64,000 nt of DNA, from assembly GCF_023913735.1 (NCBI RefSeq), contig NZ_JAMXBH010000012.1, positions 106,737 through 170,736 on the forward strand, read 5' to 3'. Of this stretch, positions 28,311 through 37,612 are shown one piece after another. The position numbers and the translations under genes are program-made. The DNA is from Pseudarthrobacter raffinosi. GTDB lineage: Bacteria > Actinomycetota > Actinomycetes > Actinomycetales > Micrococcaceae. A model generated the notes under the pieces. The model saw nothing but the letters and a program-made list of their open reading frames with translations. It ran no database searches and was not told the DNA's origin. Within the stretch, counting starts at the first letter, position 1. Each line of letters opens with the position of its first letter.

Positions 28311-28356
28311 GGTGGGCGTACGACGGCGGGTGGCCACCCGCCGTCGTACGCCCACC
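28311..28356. repeat. 46-bp perfect palindrome
   Basis: Each half is 23 bases (first half begins GGTGGGCGTACGACGGCGGG) and the two halves meet with no loop at 28333/28334. It starts 17 bases after the MHS stop codon. It can extrude as a cruciform or act as a terminator-like hairpin, but no T-run follows. Confidence 0.85.
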
Positions 28357-28380
28357 ACCCGCGCCGCCCCCCGCACCCTG

Positions 28381-28483
28381 GACGCTCTCTCAGATAATGC
28401 GGCAAATCCCGGGGCGCTCTCTCACTTTCTTGAGGAAAGTGAGAGAGCGTCCCGGGATTTCTTGCGTTAAGTGAGAGAGCGTT
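28381..28483. repeat. Nested palindromic element, family A copy 2
   Basis: It has the same layout as 18367-18470: an inner stem GCTCTCTCACTTTC-TTGAG-GAAAGTGAGAGAGC, an outer GACGCTCTCTCA arm at 28381, a TTAAGTGAGAGAGCGT arm at the right end, and a shared CCCGGG-(A/T)TTTCTTGC link. With the 46-bp palindrome it fills most of the 28295-28598 gap; nothing else is seen there. Confidence 0.85.
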
Positions 28484-28598
28484 TGGATGAGACCAAAATG
28501 AGTGCAAAGCGTGACCGTTCAGGCATCGTCTCGCGCCGCCGTCGCTGGTTCACTGGGAGCAGGCGGATTCCCGCCCTTGTGTGCCGGGGGAGGCGACA

Positions 28599-29909
28599 GT
28601 GGTGTTTCGTTTTCAGCGGGCGGTGGCGTTGGGTGCGGTGCTGGGACTGGCAGCATGTGCGGCCCCGGCCCCTGCGCCTCCGGAGCTCCTGACGGCCGAC
28701 GGCGTGGAGCGGATTTCGGTGGACCGCGCCGCTTATGCCGCTGAACTGCGCTCCTTCCGGGCTTCCGCCCTGGGCCTTGGCGAGGCGCTGCTGGCGGACG
28801 GCGGCGACGGCGCCAACGGGAACGTCGTGTCCTCGCCCGGGAGCCTGCTGATTGCCCTCGCGATGCTTCGCTCCGGCGCGTCGGGCGAGACCGCGGCGGA
28901 GATGGACAGCGTCCTGGGACTCCCCGCAGAGAATCGCGACGAGGCCATGAACGCGGTCCTCAGCTCACTTGCGAAGTTCGACGGCGACCCCGGCGCAGTG
29001 GATGAGGACAACCCGCCGCGGAAACCGGTCATGCATGCCGCCAACGGGCTGTTCGTGGACAAGGGTGTGCCCACCGGCGAGTCCTTCCTGGAAACGCTGG
29101 CCCGGCACTACGGAACGGGCGTGTATCCCGTGGCCTTCAGCGATGAGGGTGCCACGAAGCCCGCCATCGATGCGTGGGTCAACAGGAACACGGGCGGCCG
29201 GATCAAGGAAGCCCCGGCAGAGTACGACCGCCGGAACACCTTCAGCCTCCTCAATTCCCTGTATTTTGCCTCCGCCTGGAGCGCGCCGTTTGACCCGAAT
29301 GCCACCTCGGACCTCCCCTTCACAACAGCTGCCGGCGAGGAAATCGATGCGCCTGCCATGCACAACGAGGCGGAGATGAAGTACGCGGAAGGTGCAGGCT
29401 GGCAGGGCGTGGACCTTCCCTACGCCGACGGTTTCGTTATGCGGTTGGTCCTGCCGGGGGCCGGATCCGACGCGGACGCCGGGGCCGAGTCCCGCCCCGC
29501 CTCGGCTGCCTTCGGTGCGGAAACGCTAGCGGAAATCGCGGACGCCTTCGACACTGCAGCGCTGGAGACGGTGCAGATCCAGTTGCCACGTTGGGACCAC
29601 AAGTGCAGCTTTGACCTGCGGAAGGTGTTTGAGTCACTGGGGCTCCAGACGACGCTCGACACCACGGAGGATTTCAACAACATCCAGCCCAAGATGACGA
29701 TCACCCAGGCCGCGCAGGCTGCCAACATCACGGTCGCCGAAAAGGGCATCATCGCAGCCGCGGTGACCCAGATCAACGGAGCTGTCACCAGCGCTCCGCC
29801 GCAGCCTGAGCGGTCCATCAGCTTCGACCGGCCATTCCACTACCAGATCGTCCATGTGGAAACCGGCCTGCCGCTGTTTATGGGAACGGTGGCCGACCCG
29901 CGCTCGTGA
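28599..29909 (+). CDS. Serpin-family lipoprotein
   Basis: GTG 28599, five bases after GGGGGAGG, gives 436 aa. The signal peptide ends LGLAAC, so the protein is lipidated on the outer membrane face. The serpin fold is clear: NVVSSPGSLLIALAMLRSGA, FSLLNSLYFASAWSAPFD, KMTITQAAQAANITV, and the C-terminal SISFDRPFHYQI with LPLFMGTVADP. The reactive-loop hinge is AEKGIIAAAV, with Ile at P14 where small residues are usual. Counting 17 from the hinge Glu puts P1-P1' near Thr-Ser, which suggests an elastase- or subtilisin-like target. Inhibition versus non-inhibitory function is open. Confidence 0.9.
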   Translation: MVFRFQRAVALGAVLGLAACAAPAPAPPELLTADGVERISVDRAAYAAELRSFRASALGLGEALLADGGDGANGNVVSSPGSLLIALAMLRSGASGETAAEMDSVLGLPAENRDEAMNAVLSSLAKFDGDPGAVDEDNPPRKPVMHAANGLFVDKGVPTGESFLETLARHYGTGVYPVAFSDEGATKPAIDAWVNRNTGGRIKEAPAEYDRRNTFSLLNSLYFASAWSAPFDPNATSDLPFTTAAGEEIDAPAMHNEAEMKYAEGAGWQGVDLPYADGFVMRLVLPGAGSDADAGAESRPASAAFGAETLAEIADAFDTAALETVQIQLPRWDHKCSFDLRKVFESLGLQTTLDTTEDFNNIQPKMTITQAAQAANITVAEKGIIAAAVTQINGAVTSAPPQPERSISFDRPFHYQIVHVETGLPLFMGTVADPRS

Positions 29910-29935
29910 CCGTGGCCTCCCCGGGCTGAGCCTAA

Positions 29936-30260
29936 CTAACTGGTCTTGCGGGAATTGCGGCTTCGCAGCAGGGCGCCGTACCCGGCAAAGAGCCGCGGCA
30001 CCACGAGGTAGACAGCAACCGGAACCACCACGAGCGTTAGAACCAGGGCACGGAGCACCGTGTGCCAGCCCTCGGTCAGGGGTGCCACAAGCATCATGCC
30101 CACGGCCACCAGCGGAAAGATGGCCAGCCACGTGATGGCGGCGCGCGGACGTGGATGGAGGGTGCAGGCGGCACCGGTCCGTGAGCAGTGACCGGAGCCT
30201 GAGCAGGGGCGGCTGACGCGGGAGCAGTTGCTGTGGGGCTGAGGGTGCTGTTCGCGACAT
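29936..30260 (-). pseudogene. Frameshifted small membrane protein
   Basis: The C-terminal ~70 codons encode two membrane helices (AAITWLAIFPLVAVGMMLVAPL and VLRALVLTLVVVPVAVYLVV) ending RSRNSRKTS. That frame has no start codon after position ~30160. A Pro/Ala-rich N-terminal stretch (NSTLSPTATAPASAAPAQAP) lies in another frame, and an ATG at 30260 in the third. The break lies near 30150. It is either a decayed gene or affected by assembly errors. Confidence 0.55.
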
Positions 30261-30883
30261 GGCCTGGAATACTGACCGCACCAAAGCACTGCTGCTGACC
30301 GCCGCCACCGAAGTAGTTCAGTGACAAGGGCCTTGCGGGGGCGCGCGTGGACCGCATTGCTGCCGCGGCGGGCGTGAACAAGGAACGCATCTACCAGTAC
30401 TTCGGCAAGAAGGACGAGCTGTTCGACGCCGTCCTTGCCGCTGAACTGGTGCGGGTGATGTCCGAGGTCCCCATCGAAGGTTATGGCGCGGCGTCCATCG
30501 GAGAGTACGCCGGAAGGCTTTTTGACCGTCACACGAACGACGGCGCCCTGGCCCGGCTCCTGTTCTGGGAAGGCCTGGAGCGCGGGAGGAATACCGTGGA
30601 CCGGGCCACACGCGCGGACCACTGCGCCACAAAAGTGGACCAGATGCTGGCAGTTCTACCCGGAATCGACCGCACGGATGCGGCCGACCTGGTCCTCACC
30701 ATCGTGACCCTCTGCGACGGCTGGACGGTGCTGCCCCAGATCGACGCACTTTTGGCGGGCTCCGCTCCGGACCGCCTGGACCGCCGTCGGGCCTTTATTG
30801 TGCGGACGGCCACGCTGGTGGCCGACGCCCTGCTGGAAGTGGCCCGGCTGGAAAAGACGCCGCTGGAAGACTCAATAAACTAG
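30259..30883 (+). pseudogene. TetR-family regulator with early frameshift
   Basis: From ATG 30259 the frame reads MAWNTDRTKALLLTAATEVVQ and hits TGA at 30322. The rest of the TetR DNA-binding domain continues one frame over: FSDKGLAGARVDRIAAAAGVN, then KERIYQYFGKKDELFDAVL and a ~130-residue ligand domain. A one-base gain or two-base loss near 30311-30317 explains it. Initiation at GTG 30347 could make a product lacking helix 1 of the DNA-binding domain. It overlaps the following kinase gene end by four bases. Confidence 0.75.
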
Positions 30884-31776
30884 CGCGCGCCGCCCTGCCA
30901 GAGGGCGTCGAACGGCGCACCGGAGGCCACACGGTTGCGGATGCCCGCGGTGACAAAGTCCTTGGCGGACCGGGCAGCCTCCAGCGGCGTGGCGCCCTTG
31001 GCCAGCTCGGCCGTCACCGCCGCGGCGAGGGAGCAGCCGGCACCGGACACGGCCACCTCGCCCACCTTCGGAGCGCTGAGGACCTCCAGGGTCTCGCCGT
31101 CGTAGTAAACGTCGACGGCGTCCGGGCCTGCCAGCCGCACCCCGCCCTTGGCCAGGACCGCGGCGCCGCTGAGCTCGTGGATGCGGACTGCTGCGGCTTT
31201 CAGGGACTCGACGTCGATGATCGCCAGGCCGGACAGCGATTCGGCTTCGAAGTGGTTGGGTGTGACAAATGTGGCCAGCGGCAGGATCTGCGCCTTCAGG
31301 GCCTGGTCCGTGTCCAGTGCGTGGCCCGGCTCCTGGCCCTTGCAGATCAGCACCGGATCCAGCACTACATTGCGGAACCGGCCCGTTTCCAGCGCCGCGG
31401 CGACCGTGCTGATGGTGGCCGGGCTGCCCAGCATGCCGATCTTCACGGTGTCCAGGACCGGACGGCCTGGAGCTGACGGCTCTCCCGACGCCCTCTCGAA
31501 GGCGGCGCCCGACGCCGGGCCGTAGGCCGCCGCCGTGGCTTCCAACTGGTCCGCAATGACCTGCTGGTCCACCGGCACAAAGCGGTGGTTCCAGTTGTCG
31601 CTCGGATCGAAGGACACGATGCAGGTCAGGTTGGCGATGCCAAACACGCCCAGCTCCTGGAACGTCTTCAGGTCGGCCTGGGCTCCGGCGCCACCCGTGG
31701 CTTCGGATCCCGCGATGGTCAGGACGACGGCGGGAGCGGAAACGGGGGACTGGAGGGCAGCTGAAGCTAAAGTCAT
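30880..31776 (-). CDS. Pyridoxal/hydroxymethylpyrimidine kinase (PdxK/ThiD family)
   Basis: The 298-aa ribokinase-fold protein has VVLTIAGSEATGGAGAQADLKTF at the N-terminus, KIGMLGSPATIS, VVLDPVLICKG, TPNHFEAESLSGL and the anion-hole motif VSGAGCSLAAAV. The GAGCS form resembles the Cys-containing ThiD-like pyridoxal kinases, while ThiD proper usually has GTGCT. It phosphorylates vitamin B6 or the HMP thiamine precursor. No thi genes flank it, which slightly favours B6 salvage. Confidence 0.82.
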   Translation of the reverse strand: MTLASAALQSPVSAPAVVLTIAGSEATGGAGAQADLKTFQELGVFGIANLTCIVSFDPSDNWNHRFVPVDQQVIADQLEATAAAYGPASGAAFERASGEPSAPGRPVLDTVKIGMLGSPATISTVAAALETGRFRNVVLDPVLICKGQEPGHALDTDQALKAQILPLATFVTPNHFEAESLSGLAIIDVESLKAAAVRIHELSGAAVLAKGGVRLAGPDAVDVYYDGETLEVLSAPKVGEVAVSGAGCSLAAAVTAELAKGATPLEAARSAKDFVTAGIRNRVASGAPFDALWQGGAR

Positions 31777-31847
31777 GGCACTATCCTGCCATCCGGCGTC
31801 GGGCCCTATTGTTCAGTGGGAGAATGTCGTGACAGTGCTAATACAGC

Positions 31848-31887
31848 CGGCGTCCCGCGCAACTTTCGTTGCGCGAGCCGTACGCCG
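31848..31887 (+). promoter_or_regulatory. Structured leader of the queuosine transporter gene
   Basis: An outer stem CGGCGT (31848-31853)/ACGCCG (31882-31887) encloses a perfect 8-bp hairpin CGCGCAAC-TTTC-GTTGCGCG (31856-31875). It ends 15 bases before the start codon of the queuosine-precursor transporter. It does not match preQ1 riboswitch classes I recall. Confidence 0.5.
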
Positions 31888-31902
31888 AGCGAACCACTAC
31901 GA

Positions 31903-32631
31903 ATGGAATCCCCCAAGTCTTCCCCCTCAGGCCGTGACGCCCAGCCCATCGCCGACTCCGCCCGGACGGCGCCGAGATTCGCATCAATCGGTTCGCCGTA
32001 CTTCGGTATCATGCTGGCGTTTATGGCCGTGGTGCTGATCCTGTCCAACATCGGGGCGTCCAAGGGCGTCGCGATCGGTCCGATCATCACGGACGGCGGG
32101 TTTTTCCTGTTCCCGCTCGCCTACATCCTGGGCGACGTCATCAGCGAGGTCTACGGTTTCAAGGTGGCGCGCAAGGCCATTTTCACCACCTTCGCACTGT
32201 CCGTCTTCGCCTCTGTTTGCTACTGGGTGATCATCGCCCTGCCCGGCTTCGATGACGAGTTCGGCACGTCCAAGCAGGCCGCCCTTGAGGGGGCCCTTGG
32301 TCCGGTGCCGCAGATTGTGCTCGCCTCGCTGTTGGCATTCCTGGCCGGCCAGACCATTAACTCGTGGATCCTGGTGAAGATGAAGGCCCGCTCCGGGGAG
32401 AAGTCACTCTGGGCGCGGCTGATGGGTTCCTCAGGCGCGGGCGAGTTCGTGGACACCCTGATTTTCTGCAGCATCGCCGCCTCCGTCATCGGCATCACGG
32501 ACTTCGGCACGTTCCTGAACTACGTGGTGGTGGGCTTTGTTTACAAGACACTCGTGGAGTTCCTGTTTGTGCCGGTGACGTCCCTCGTGATCGGCTGGAT
32601 CAAGAAGCGCGAACCGAGCTACGGGGTCTGA
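31903..32631 (+). CDS. Queuosine precursor transporter (QPTR/YhhQ family)
   Basis: ATG 31903 gives 242 aa with a polar first ~30 residues, then about six helices: MLAFMAVVLILSNIGASKGVAIG, GGFFLFPLAYILGDVISEVYGF, TTFALSVFASVCYWVIIALPGF, and SLLAFLAGQTINSWILVKMKAR. SNxxASK, LGDVISEVYGF and the polar SGAGEFVDTLIF are family hallmarks. It imports preQ0/preQ1-type bases. The convergent tgt gene next door uses them, and no de novo queCDEF genes are present, so this looks like salvage. Confidence 0.9.
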   Translation: MESPKSSPSGRDAQPIADSARTAPRFASIGSPYFGIMLAFMAVVLILSNIGASKGVAIGPIITDGGFFLFPLAYILGDVISEVYGFKVARKAIFTTFALSVFASVCYWVIIALPGFDDEFGTSKQAALEGALGPVPQIVLASLLAFLAGQTINSWILVKMKARSGEKSLWARLMGSSGAGEFVDTLIFCSIAASVIGITDFGTFLNYVVVGFVYKTLVEFLFVPVTSLVIGWIKKREPSYGV

Positions 32632-32652
32632 GCGGCCATCCCCGGGCCGCCA

Positions 32653-32714
32653 TTTCGACGGTTCCCTGCGCAGACGATGTTCGCAGCCATCGAGTGCGCA
32701 GGGAACCATCGAAA
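32653..32714. repeat. Intergenic hairpin, family C copy 1
   Basis: TTTCGACGGTTCCCTGCGCA (32653-32672) pairs with 32695-32714 over 20 bases with one mismatch. It lies between the convergent transporter and tgt genes and probably serves as a bidirectional terminator. A related copy is at 58816-58878. Confidence 0.75.
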
Positions 32715-32775
32715 CGGCGTGGAGGACGACGGCGGGACGCAGGGAAGGCGGGCGGGCAGCGAGCCGTGACACGCG

Positions 32776-34155
<1,380 letters not shown>

Positions 34156-34881
34156 TCAGCCTGCCGCTTCCGATGTGGGGTAGTTCTCAGCCCGCCAACT
34201 GTCCCAGAGCGAATGGATGGACTCCATTTTGTGGGCACCCAGATCGAAGGTCGAGGCGATCACCATGGCGCCGCCGTGGGGCCTTACGCCTTCAATGACG
34301 GGCTGGTCCGCCACGATCAGCAAGCCGTCGCCGTGCTCCGCGTAGCTGTGGACGGTAAGCCCTACCTGATGGTTGCTGCGGAACCAGACCTTGCCGGTGA
34401 TTTCCTCCCCTGTGGACAGCGTCAGCCCATACGTCTCACCCGGCGCAGGCACGTCCGACAAGCCCAGCTTCTCGATGGCGGAAGCCGGCTCGCCGGGAAA
34501 TTCGAAGAACATCGTATGCCGCTTGCCGTGCGGGTGGTGTTCCAGCGCGAAGCGGAGTTGCTGCAGGAACGTCAGCCAGCCTTGCGTGATGTCCTCGTCC
34601 CAGGCCGCCCACTCAGAGTTGTGGTCCAGGGCTGCCCGCGTGACACTGACCAGCGTCCCGGCGGACACCGGTTTCAGGTCGAAGACGTCGCCGCCATTGG
34701 TGGTTAGGCTGGTGTGGTCCGGGGCTTCAACCACGTTGCTGCTGAAGTAGATCCCGTCAATCTCATCGGCCAGTTCGTCAGCCTCCCAGCCGTGCCACTG
34801 GGCAACTTTGGCCGGTTCACGCAGCATGGTCCAGACCTGCGGCGCATCAGCATTTATCACCACGCTCAGATTGTTCGTCAT
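34156..34881 (-). CDS. SRPBCC/Aha1-like domain protein
   Basis: The 241-aa protein begins NNLSVVINADAPQVWTMLREPAKVAQWHGWEADEL, a START/SRPBCC opening. A C-terminal half (TYGLTLSTGEEITGKVWFRSNHQVGLTV) is similar in plan to the protein at 59628. It probably binds a hydrophobic ligand. No catalytic residues are assignable. It is transcribed alone, after tgt by position but before it by direction. Confidence 0.75.
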   Translation of the reverse strand: MTNNLSVVINADAPQVWTMLREPAKVAQWHGWEADELADEIDGIYFSSNVVEAPDHTSLTTNGGDVFDLKPVSAGTLVSVTRAALDHNSEWAAWDEDITQGWLTFLQQLRFALEHHPHGKRHTMFFEFPGEPASAIEKLGLSDVPAPGETYGLTLSTGEEITGKVWFRSNHQVGLTVHSYAEHGDGLLIVADQPVIEGVRPHGGAMVIASTFDLGAHKMESIHSLWDSWRAENYPTSEAAG

Positions 34882-34942
34882 AGCCCGAATCTACAACGCG
34901 GGCGCAGCCCCGGGTAGGGGGCAATTCCCCCACCCCGACGGC

Positions 34943-35995
34943 TTAGGCCCGGACGGCCTCGAGTTCGTTGCTGATCCGGCGCTGGAGTTCGCCCACGCCG
35001 ATCGTCTCAGACCCGCCGTGTGCGCGCAGGAACAGCAGGGATTCGAGGCGCAGCAGCCGCCACTCCCGCTCGGCCTCGTGGTTGGAGTTGTCGATCGAGC
35101 GGAAGATCTCTTTGTCGTACAGGTTGGGTTCGTTCAGCGAACGCTGGCGCACCTTGGCGTTCATCCGCGCCTTGAACGGGTCCGTTTCCTGGGTTTCCGG
35201 CAAACGCAGCAGCTTTTCATAGACTTCGGCGCGCTCCTCCTGCCGGTCCTGGCGGCAGATGAAGCTGGACAACGCCAGCGACGCCTCCACGGACGCCCAC
35301 CGGCCCGGGTTGCCGTCGAACGGGAGGACGTTGAGCAGGTCCGCCACGGTGAGCGCCCCGTCCGGATCCTTGAGCGTGATGAACAGCTCGTGGGCCAGGT
35401 CGCTGAGGTCCTTGAGGCAGCTGCCGGACTTGAAGTTGATGCCCTTGGCCAGCTTGTCCGCCAGCAGCAGCACGCCAACGGCGTCCGGGTGGGCTTCCGC
35501 GGCAGCCTCCACCACCGCTTCGGGTGTGCCCTGCGGCGCCGGAATCCGCGCCAGTTCTTCCGCGGACGGGCCGCTCATCGCGGGCGGGATGGCCGGCGGG
35601 GGAGGTACGACGACGGCGGGAGCCGCCGGGGCTGCCCCCGCTTCGCCGGTGTGCTGGGGCTGTTCGGCAGGGTGTTGCGCCGCGACCGTAAGCTGCGTGA
35701 CGGCGTCGGGCGTCGTGTCCTGAACGGGGGTGCCCCGAACGGTGGTGTCCGGAACCGTGATGACCCTGACTGTTGTGTCCAGGATCTTTACGGTGGAGCC
35801 GGCCGCGATGCGGAGGGTGCCGCCGCCGGTGAGGTTTGCCAGGACCACCGCAGGGGTCCCGAAATCGTCCGGTTCAAACTCCACGTGCTGGATTTCGGCG
35901 GTGCGTTCACCGTCGGGGAGGAGGAGCTGATCGCCGGTGGTCAGAGATCCAGCCTGCTGTTCGCTGTAGTGCCTGGCGGCTGGGTTTTCGGTCAT
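34943..35995 (-). CDS. Conserved hypothetical protein, 350 aa
   Basis: No family with known function is recognised. Residues 1-~80 look like a small beta domain (TGDQLLLPDGERTAEIQHVEF, LRIAAGSTVKIL). A Pro/Ala/Thr-rich linker (~residues 95-150) follows. The rest is helical (VLLLADKLAKGINFKSGSCLKDLSDLAHELF, WASVEASLALSSFICRQDRQEERAEVYEKLL) in a TPR-like rhythm. There is no signal peptide or membrane helix, so it is probably cytoplasmic. Codon use matches the neighbours. Confidence 0.7.
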   Translation of the reverse strand: MTENPAARHYSEQQAGSLTTGDQLLLPDGERTAEIQHVEFEPDDFGTPAVVLANLTGGGTLRIAAGSTVKILDTTVRVITVPDTTVRGTPVQDTTPDAVTQLTVAAQHPAEQPQHTGEAGAAPAAPAVVVPPPPAIPPAMSGPSAEELARIPAPQGTPEAVVEAAAEAHPDAVGVLLLADKLAKGINFKSGSCLKDLSDLAHELFITLKDPDGALTVADLLNVLPFDGNPGRWASVEASLALSSFICRQDRQEERAEVYEKLLRLPETQETDPFKARMNAKVRQRSLNEPNLYDKEIFRSIDNSNHEAEREWRLLRLESLLFLRAHGGSETIGVGELQRRISNELEAVRA

Positions 35996-36081
35996 GGGAG
36001 TCCTTAAGTTCTCTTGCGGTCCGCCCTACAGTCTACAAAGCGGGGCGCCGGAAGTCGGGGACGCCGGGGAACCCGCGGGCG

Positions 36082-36621
36082 TCAGTGACCCACGCCCGCA
36101 AAGGCCAGCGCCTGGCGGACCAGGGCGCCGCGGCCGCCGCTGAATTCGAGCTGGACGTCGGGGCTTAGCACTTCCGCCGGGGTCATCCAGGTCAGTTCCA
36201 GGGCATCCTGGCGGGGTTCGCATTCGCCGGTCACGGGGATGACATACGCCAACGATACGGCGTGTTGGCGGTCGTCGGTGAAGCCGGTCTGGGACGGGGC
36301 CGGGAAGTATTCGGCCACCGTGAAGGGGACCGGGCTGATGGGGAGCTGCGGAAACGCGAGCGGCCCCAGGTCCTTTTCCATATGGCGCAGGAGTGCGGCG
36401 CGGATTGTCTCGCGGTAGATCACGCGGCCCGAAACCAGCGACCGGATCATGTTCCCGTCCTCGTCGGCCTGGAGCAGCGTACCGACCTCGTTCACAAAAC
36501 CCAGCGGATCCAGCCTCACCGGCACGGCCTCCACATAGATCATGGGGAGCCTCCCGCGGGCCTCAAAGAGGTCTTCTTCGGAGAGCCAGCCGGGATTGGG
36601 GTCAGGAGTGCGAACGTTCAT
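36082..36621 (-). CDS. NUDIX-like protein (DUF4916 type)
   Basis: The 179-aa protein opens PNPGWLSEEDLFEARGRLPMIYVEAVPVRLD, characteristic of actinobacterial NUDIX relatives annotated DUF4916. The usual NUDIX box (GX5EX7REUXEEXGU) is not intact: the region reads SGRVIYRETIRAALLRHMEKDLG, keeping RETI and the helix but lacking the EE pair. It may have lost hydrolase activity or use other residues. Confidence 0.75.
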   Translation of the reverse strand: MNVRTPDPNPGWLSEEDLFEARGRLPMIYVEAVPVRLDPLGFVNEVGTLLQADEDGNMIRSLVSGRVIYRETIRAALLRHMEKDLGPLAFPQLPISPVPFTVAEYFPAPSQTGFTDDRQHAVSLAYVIPVTGECEPRQDALELTWMTPAEVLSPDVQLEFSGGRGALVRQALAFAGVGH

Positions 36622-36658
36622 GGTTAAGTTTTACCCCATTGGGCGGCCTCGGACCGCT

Positions 36659-36713
36659 GAGGGGTGAGCTATCAGCGTAAAGCGGCGCCCAAAGCGCCGG
36701 AATCTCACCCCTC
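36659..36713. repeat. Intergenic hairpin
   Basis: GAGGGGTGAG (36659-36668) pairs with CTCACCCCTC (36704-36713), with a smaller GGCGC/GCGCC stem inside. It lies downstream of the VOC gene on the minus strand and is a possible terminator for it. Confidence 0.6.
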
Positions 36714-36767
36714 GGCGGGCTTATCCGCAGAGACAGCCCCGGGCACCCCGGTCCGGATTGGAGCGGA

Positions 36768-37535
36768 TCACGGCGCGGCGAGGCGCTGCGAGATCCAGAG
36801 CGTGGGCGGGACATGCGGGGCGGTTGTGGCTGCGGCTGTGTCGGCGGTACCTGCGCTGCCCGCGGCGTCGGGGTTGGCCACGTGCAGGGTCCGGCCGAAG
36901 GCTTCCTCGGTTTCGCTGACGTCCAGCCCGGCGGCGGTGAGCCGGTCCCGCAAGGCGCCCAGATCGCCGTCGTACTCAAATCCCAGGCCGGACCGCGGCG
37001 GCCCGGATGCCGGCCGCACCATCAGCACCCCGCCGTTCTTGGCGGTAAAGTCGGCGGTTTCGTCGGCGTCCGGGACGGGGCGGAACCTGGCGCCGATGTC
37101 CTGCAGCGTCACGGCGGCGGCGCCGGGATCCTCCGTAAACCAGACCCCGACGACGGTCAGCGCCGGATCAGCGTCAGCCGCGTTCGTCTCCCGGGCGCCT
37201 TTGTCCGCCAGGAAGCTGAAGCCGTCCCGGCCGGTGATGCGGCACGACTCGCCGTGATCGGCGGCGATGAGCTCGGCGACCGTGTTCCCGGATTCCTCCG
37301 CGGCCAGGGCGGTGCGCCGCCCGAATTCCGCCAGATCGCCCACCTCCACGCCCAAGGCAGTGGTGCCGTCGTCCGTGCCGCCGGCGTCGGCCACGTGCAG
37401 GGCCAGCCGGCCGGAACCGGCGTCGAACTCCCGCCATGGGCCGTCATCGACGGTCTTGGCCAGGCCCAGGGCAGCCAGGAGCTGTTCCCAACTGTCCGGC
37501 CGGGAGGTGAAATGGACGGGTCTGACACGCAGCAT
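36768..37535 (-). CDS. VOC (glyoxalase-like) protein
   Basis: The 255-aa protein contains two beta-alpha-beta-beta-beta modules: VRPVHFTSRPDSWEQLLAALGL... LALHVADAGG and TVVGVWFTEDPGAAAVTLQDIGARF... LMVRPASGPPRSGLGFEYDG. This is the vicinal-oxygen-chelate fold. It probably binds a metal or small ligand, but ligands are not assignable. It is divergent from the YdeI-like gene. Confidence 0.75.
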   Translation of the reverse strand: MLRVRPVHFTSRPDSWEQLLAALGLAKTVDDGPWREFDAGSGRLALHVADAGGTDDGTTALGVEVGDLAEFGRRTALAAEESGNTVAELIAADHGESCRITGRDGFSFLADKGARETNAADADPALTVVGVWFTEDPGAAAVTLQDIGARFRPVPDADETADFTAKNGGVLMVRPASGPPRSGLGFEYDGDLGALRDRLTAAGLDVSETEEAFGRTLHVANPDAAGSAGTADTAAATTAPHVPPTLWISQRLAAP

Positions 37536-37612
37536 GGGTTCCTCCTCGAAACCAGGACAGGTCGGCTACCGCCATCATGCCACTTCCAGCAGAAGGCGGG
37601 CAGAATAGGGCC

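Noticed and set aside
31777..31902. preQ1 riboswitch
   Set aside because: The leader is structured and gene context fits, but I could not find the A-rich pseudoknot tail or other hallmarks of known preQ1 classes.
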